Of a stretch of DNA of 13,540 nt, positions 13,273 to 13,540 are shown piece after piece (position 1 is the first letter of the stretch; each line of letters opens with the position of its first letter). The notes beneath the pieces are model-generated. The model was not told where the DNA came from, made no database searches, and was given only the letters and a program-made list of their open reading frames with translations. Position numbers and translations under genes: made by a program. The stretch is from an uncultured Collinsella sp. (lineage in GTDB: Bacteria; Actinomycetota; Coriobacteriia; Coriobacteriales; Coriobacteriaceae): assembly GCA_900755005.1 (NCBI GenBank), contig CAAEEX010000016.1:1-13540 (forward strand). The letters run 5' to 3'.

Positions 13273-13330
13273 CTGACAAGAAGTGTCCCAAACTACCGGC
13301 AGAAAAGGAACGTCCCCAACTGCCACCCCC
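13251..13330. repeat. Degenerate 26-27-bp tandem repeat, three units
   Basis: Three units start near 13251, 13277 and 13304. Each has a CAAGAA- or AAAGGAA-like start, then ACGTCCCCAA or GTGTCCCAA, then an ACTACC- or CTGCC-like end. The first unit is the right arm of the preceding inverted repeat. Units two and three lack left arms and look like decayed copies. Confidence 0.55.
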
Positions 13331-13369
13331 GGAGCAAGACAACGCCGCAGGTTGATCATAAGTCAGCGA

Positions 13370-13468
13370 AAACGCCCCTAAGCGAGCAAGGTGACGTGAA
13401 ATGAAAGGGCGCTGACCTTATGGTCGCGCCCTTGAAATTGAACGTCAGATTGCCGCTTAGGGGCGTTT
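13370..13468. repeat. 99-nt self-complementary element
   Basis: The outer stem is 15 bp and perfect (13370-13384 with 13454-13468). Further helices stack inside: GCAA/TTGC (13386-13389, 13450-13453), TGACGT/ACGTCA (13392-13397, 13442-13447), AAGGGCG/CGCCCTT (13405-13411, 13427-13433) and GACC/GGTC with loop TTAT. About 36 pairs form in total. T-runs follow on both sides (TTT plus, TTTT minus), so it may end transcripts from both directions, but the long inner arm is unusual for a terminator. Confidence 0.7.
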
Positions 13469-13481
13469 GCAGCGTCAACTG

Positions 13482-13508
13482 GTTACGCGGTTCGTAGAAC
13501 CGCGTAAC
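13482..13508. terminator. 12-bp perfect hairpin, terminator-like
   Basis: GTTACGCGGTTC (13482-13493) pairs exactly with GAACCGCGTAAC (13497-13508) around GTA. It lies three bases beyond the stop of the minus-strand gene at the edge. No U-run follows on either strand, so it could protect an RNA 3' end or act with the 99-nt element. Confidence 0.55.
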
Positions 13509-13511
13509 TAA

Positions 13512-13540
13512 TTAGAAGCGGTTGCCGCGGAAGCCGCCAC
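13512..13540 (-). CDS. C-terminal fragment of a Gly/Arg-rich protein (partial)
   Basis: Read on the minus strand, the edge encodes GGFRGNRF followed by TAA (13512-13514). A Gly-Phe-Arg-Gly tail of this kind is typical of RNA-binding proteins and DEAD-box helicases, but nine codons are too few to name the gene. Support comes from the tail composition and from the hairpins just beyond the stop. The rest lies to the right of the window. Confidence 0.4.

Noticed and set aside
13370..13468. Integron attC recombination site
   Set aside because: The folded shape is similar, but the ends lack the RYYYAAC and GTTRRRY core sequences and there is no integrase or cassette array nearby.

Overview
The window is high-GC bacterial chromosome with short intergenic gaps, Shine-Dalgarno starts (AGGAGG, AAGGAG, GGGAG) and U-tailed hairpins as terminators. 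Gene content (a reverse rubrerythrin of an anaerobe, an ADH/ALDH pair, PdxST with a MocR regulator, a beta-glucoside-type PTS with a BglG-type antiterminator) and protein style suggest a gut actinobacterium of the Coriobacteriia, most likely Collinsella or a close relative. That placement is inferred from the overall look, not from a marker gene. There are no tRNAs, rRNAs, transposase genes or CRISPR arrays.

Left part, minus strand (read right to left). A metallophosphoesterase is preceded by two very small genes: a Cys-rich 59-residue protein and a 59-residue acidic/basic protein with a GTG start. Next comes a sugar unit: a LicT/BglG-type antiterminator (4579-5415), a 340-bp leader, a PTS IIBC permease (2789-4237) and a ChbG/YdjC-family deacetylase (1946-2710). 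The leader carries a -10 element, an RAT-like sequence and an overlapping long terminator, so the upstream antiterminator gene probably controls the permease by antitermination. A second terminator separates the permease from the deacetylase. No phospho-beta-glucosidase and no EIIA domain are present. The last gene leftwards (49-1806) encodes a DUF2130 coiled-coil protein with PD-(D/E)XK-like motifs.

Middle, 6545-9970. An iron-containing alcohol dehydrogenase and a class-3-like aldehyde dehydrogenase form a tightly coupled minus-strand operon. It diverges from a reverse rubrerythrin gene on the plus strand. The 256-bp space between them holds two related 16-bp operator-like sites and a good sigma-70-type promoter for rubrerythrin. 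A strong intrinsic terminator follows rubrerythrin.

Right part, 10042-13101. A MocR-family regulator (PdxR type) diverges from pdxS-pdxT, the two subunits of PLP synthase. An eight-base direct repeat in the shared control region is a candidate regulator site.

Far right, 13102-13540. About 410 bp hold no complete gene but are dense in palindromes: two 21-bp-arm hairpins side by side, a degenerate 26-27-bp tandem repeat, a 99-nt folded element and a 12-bp-stem hairpin. A Gly/Arg-rich C-terminal tail of a minus-strand gene runs off the window edge. The best candidates for undescribed biology are this repeat cluster, the PTS leader with its twin upstream palindromes, and the two-microprotein cassette.
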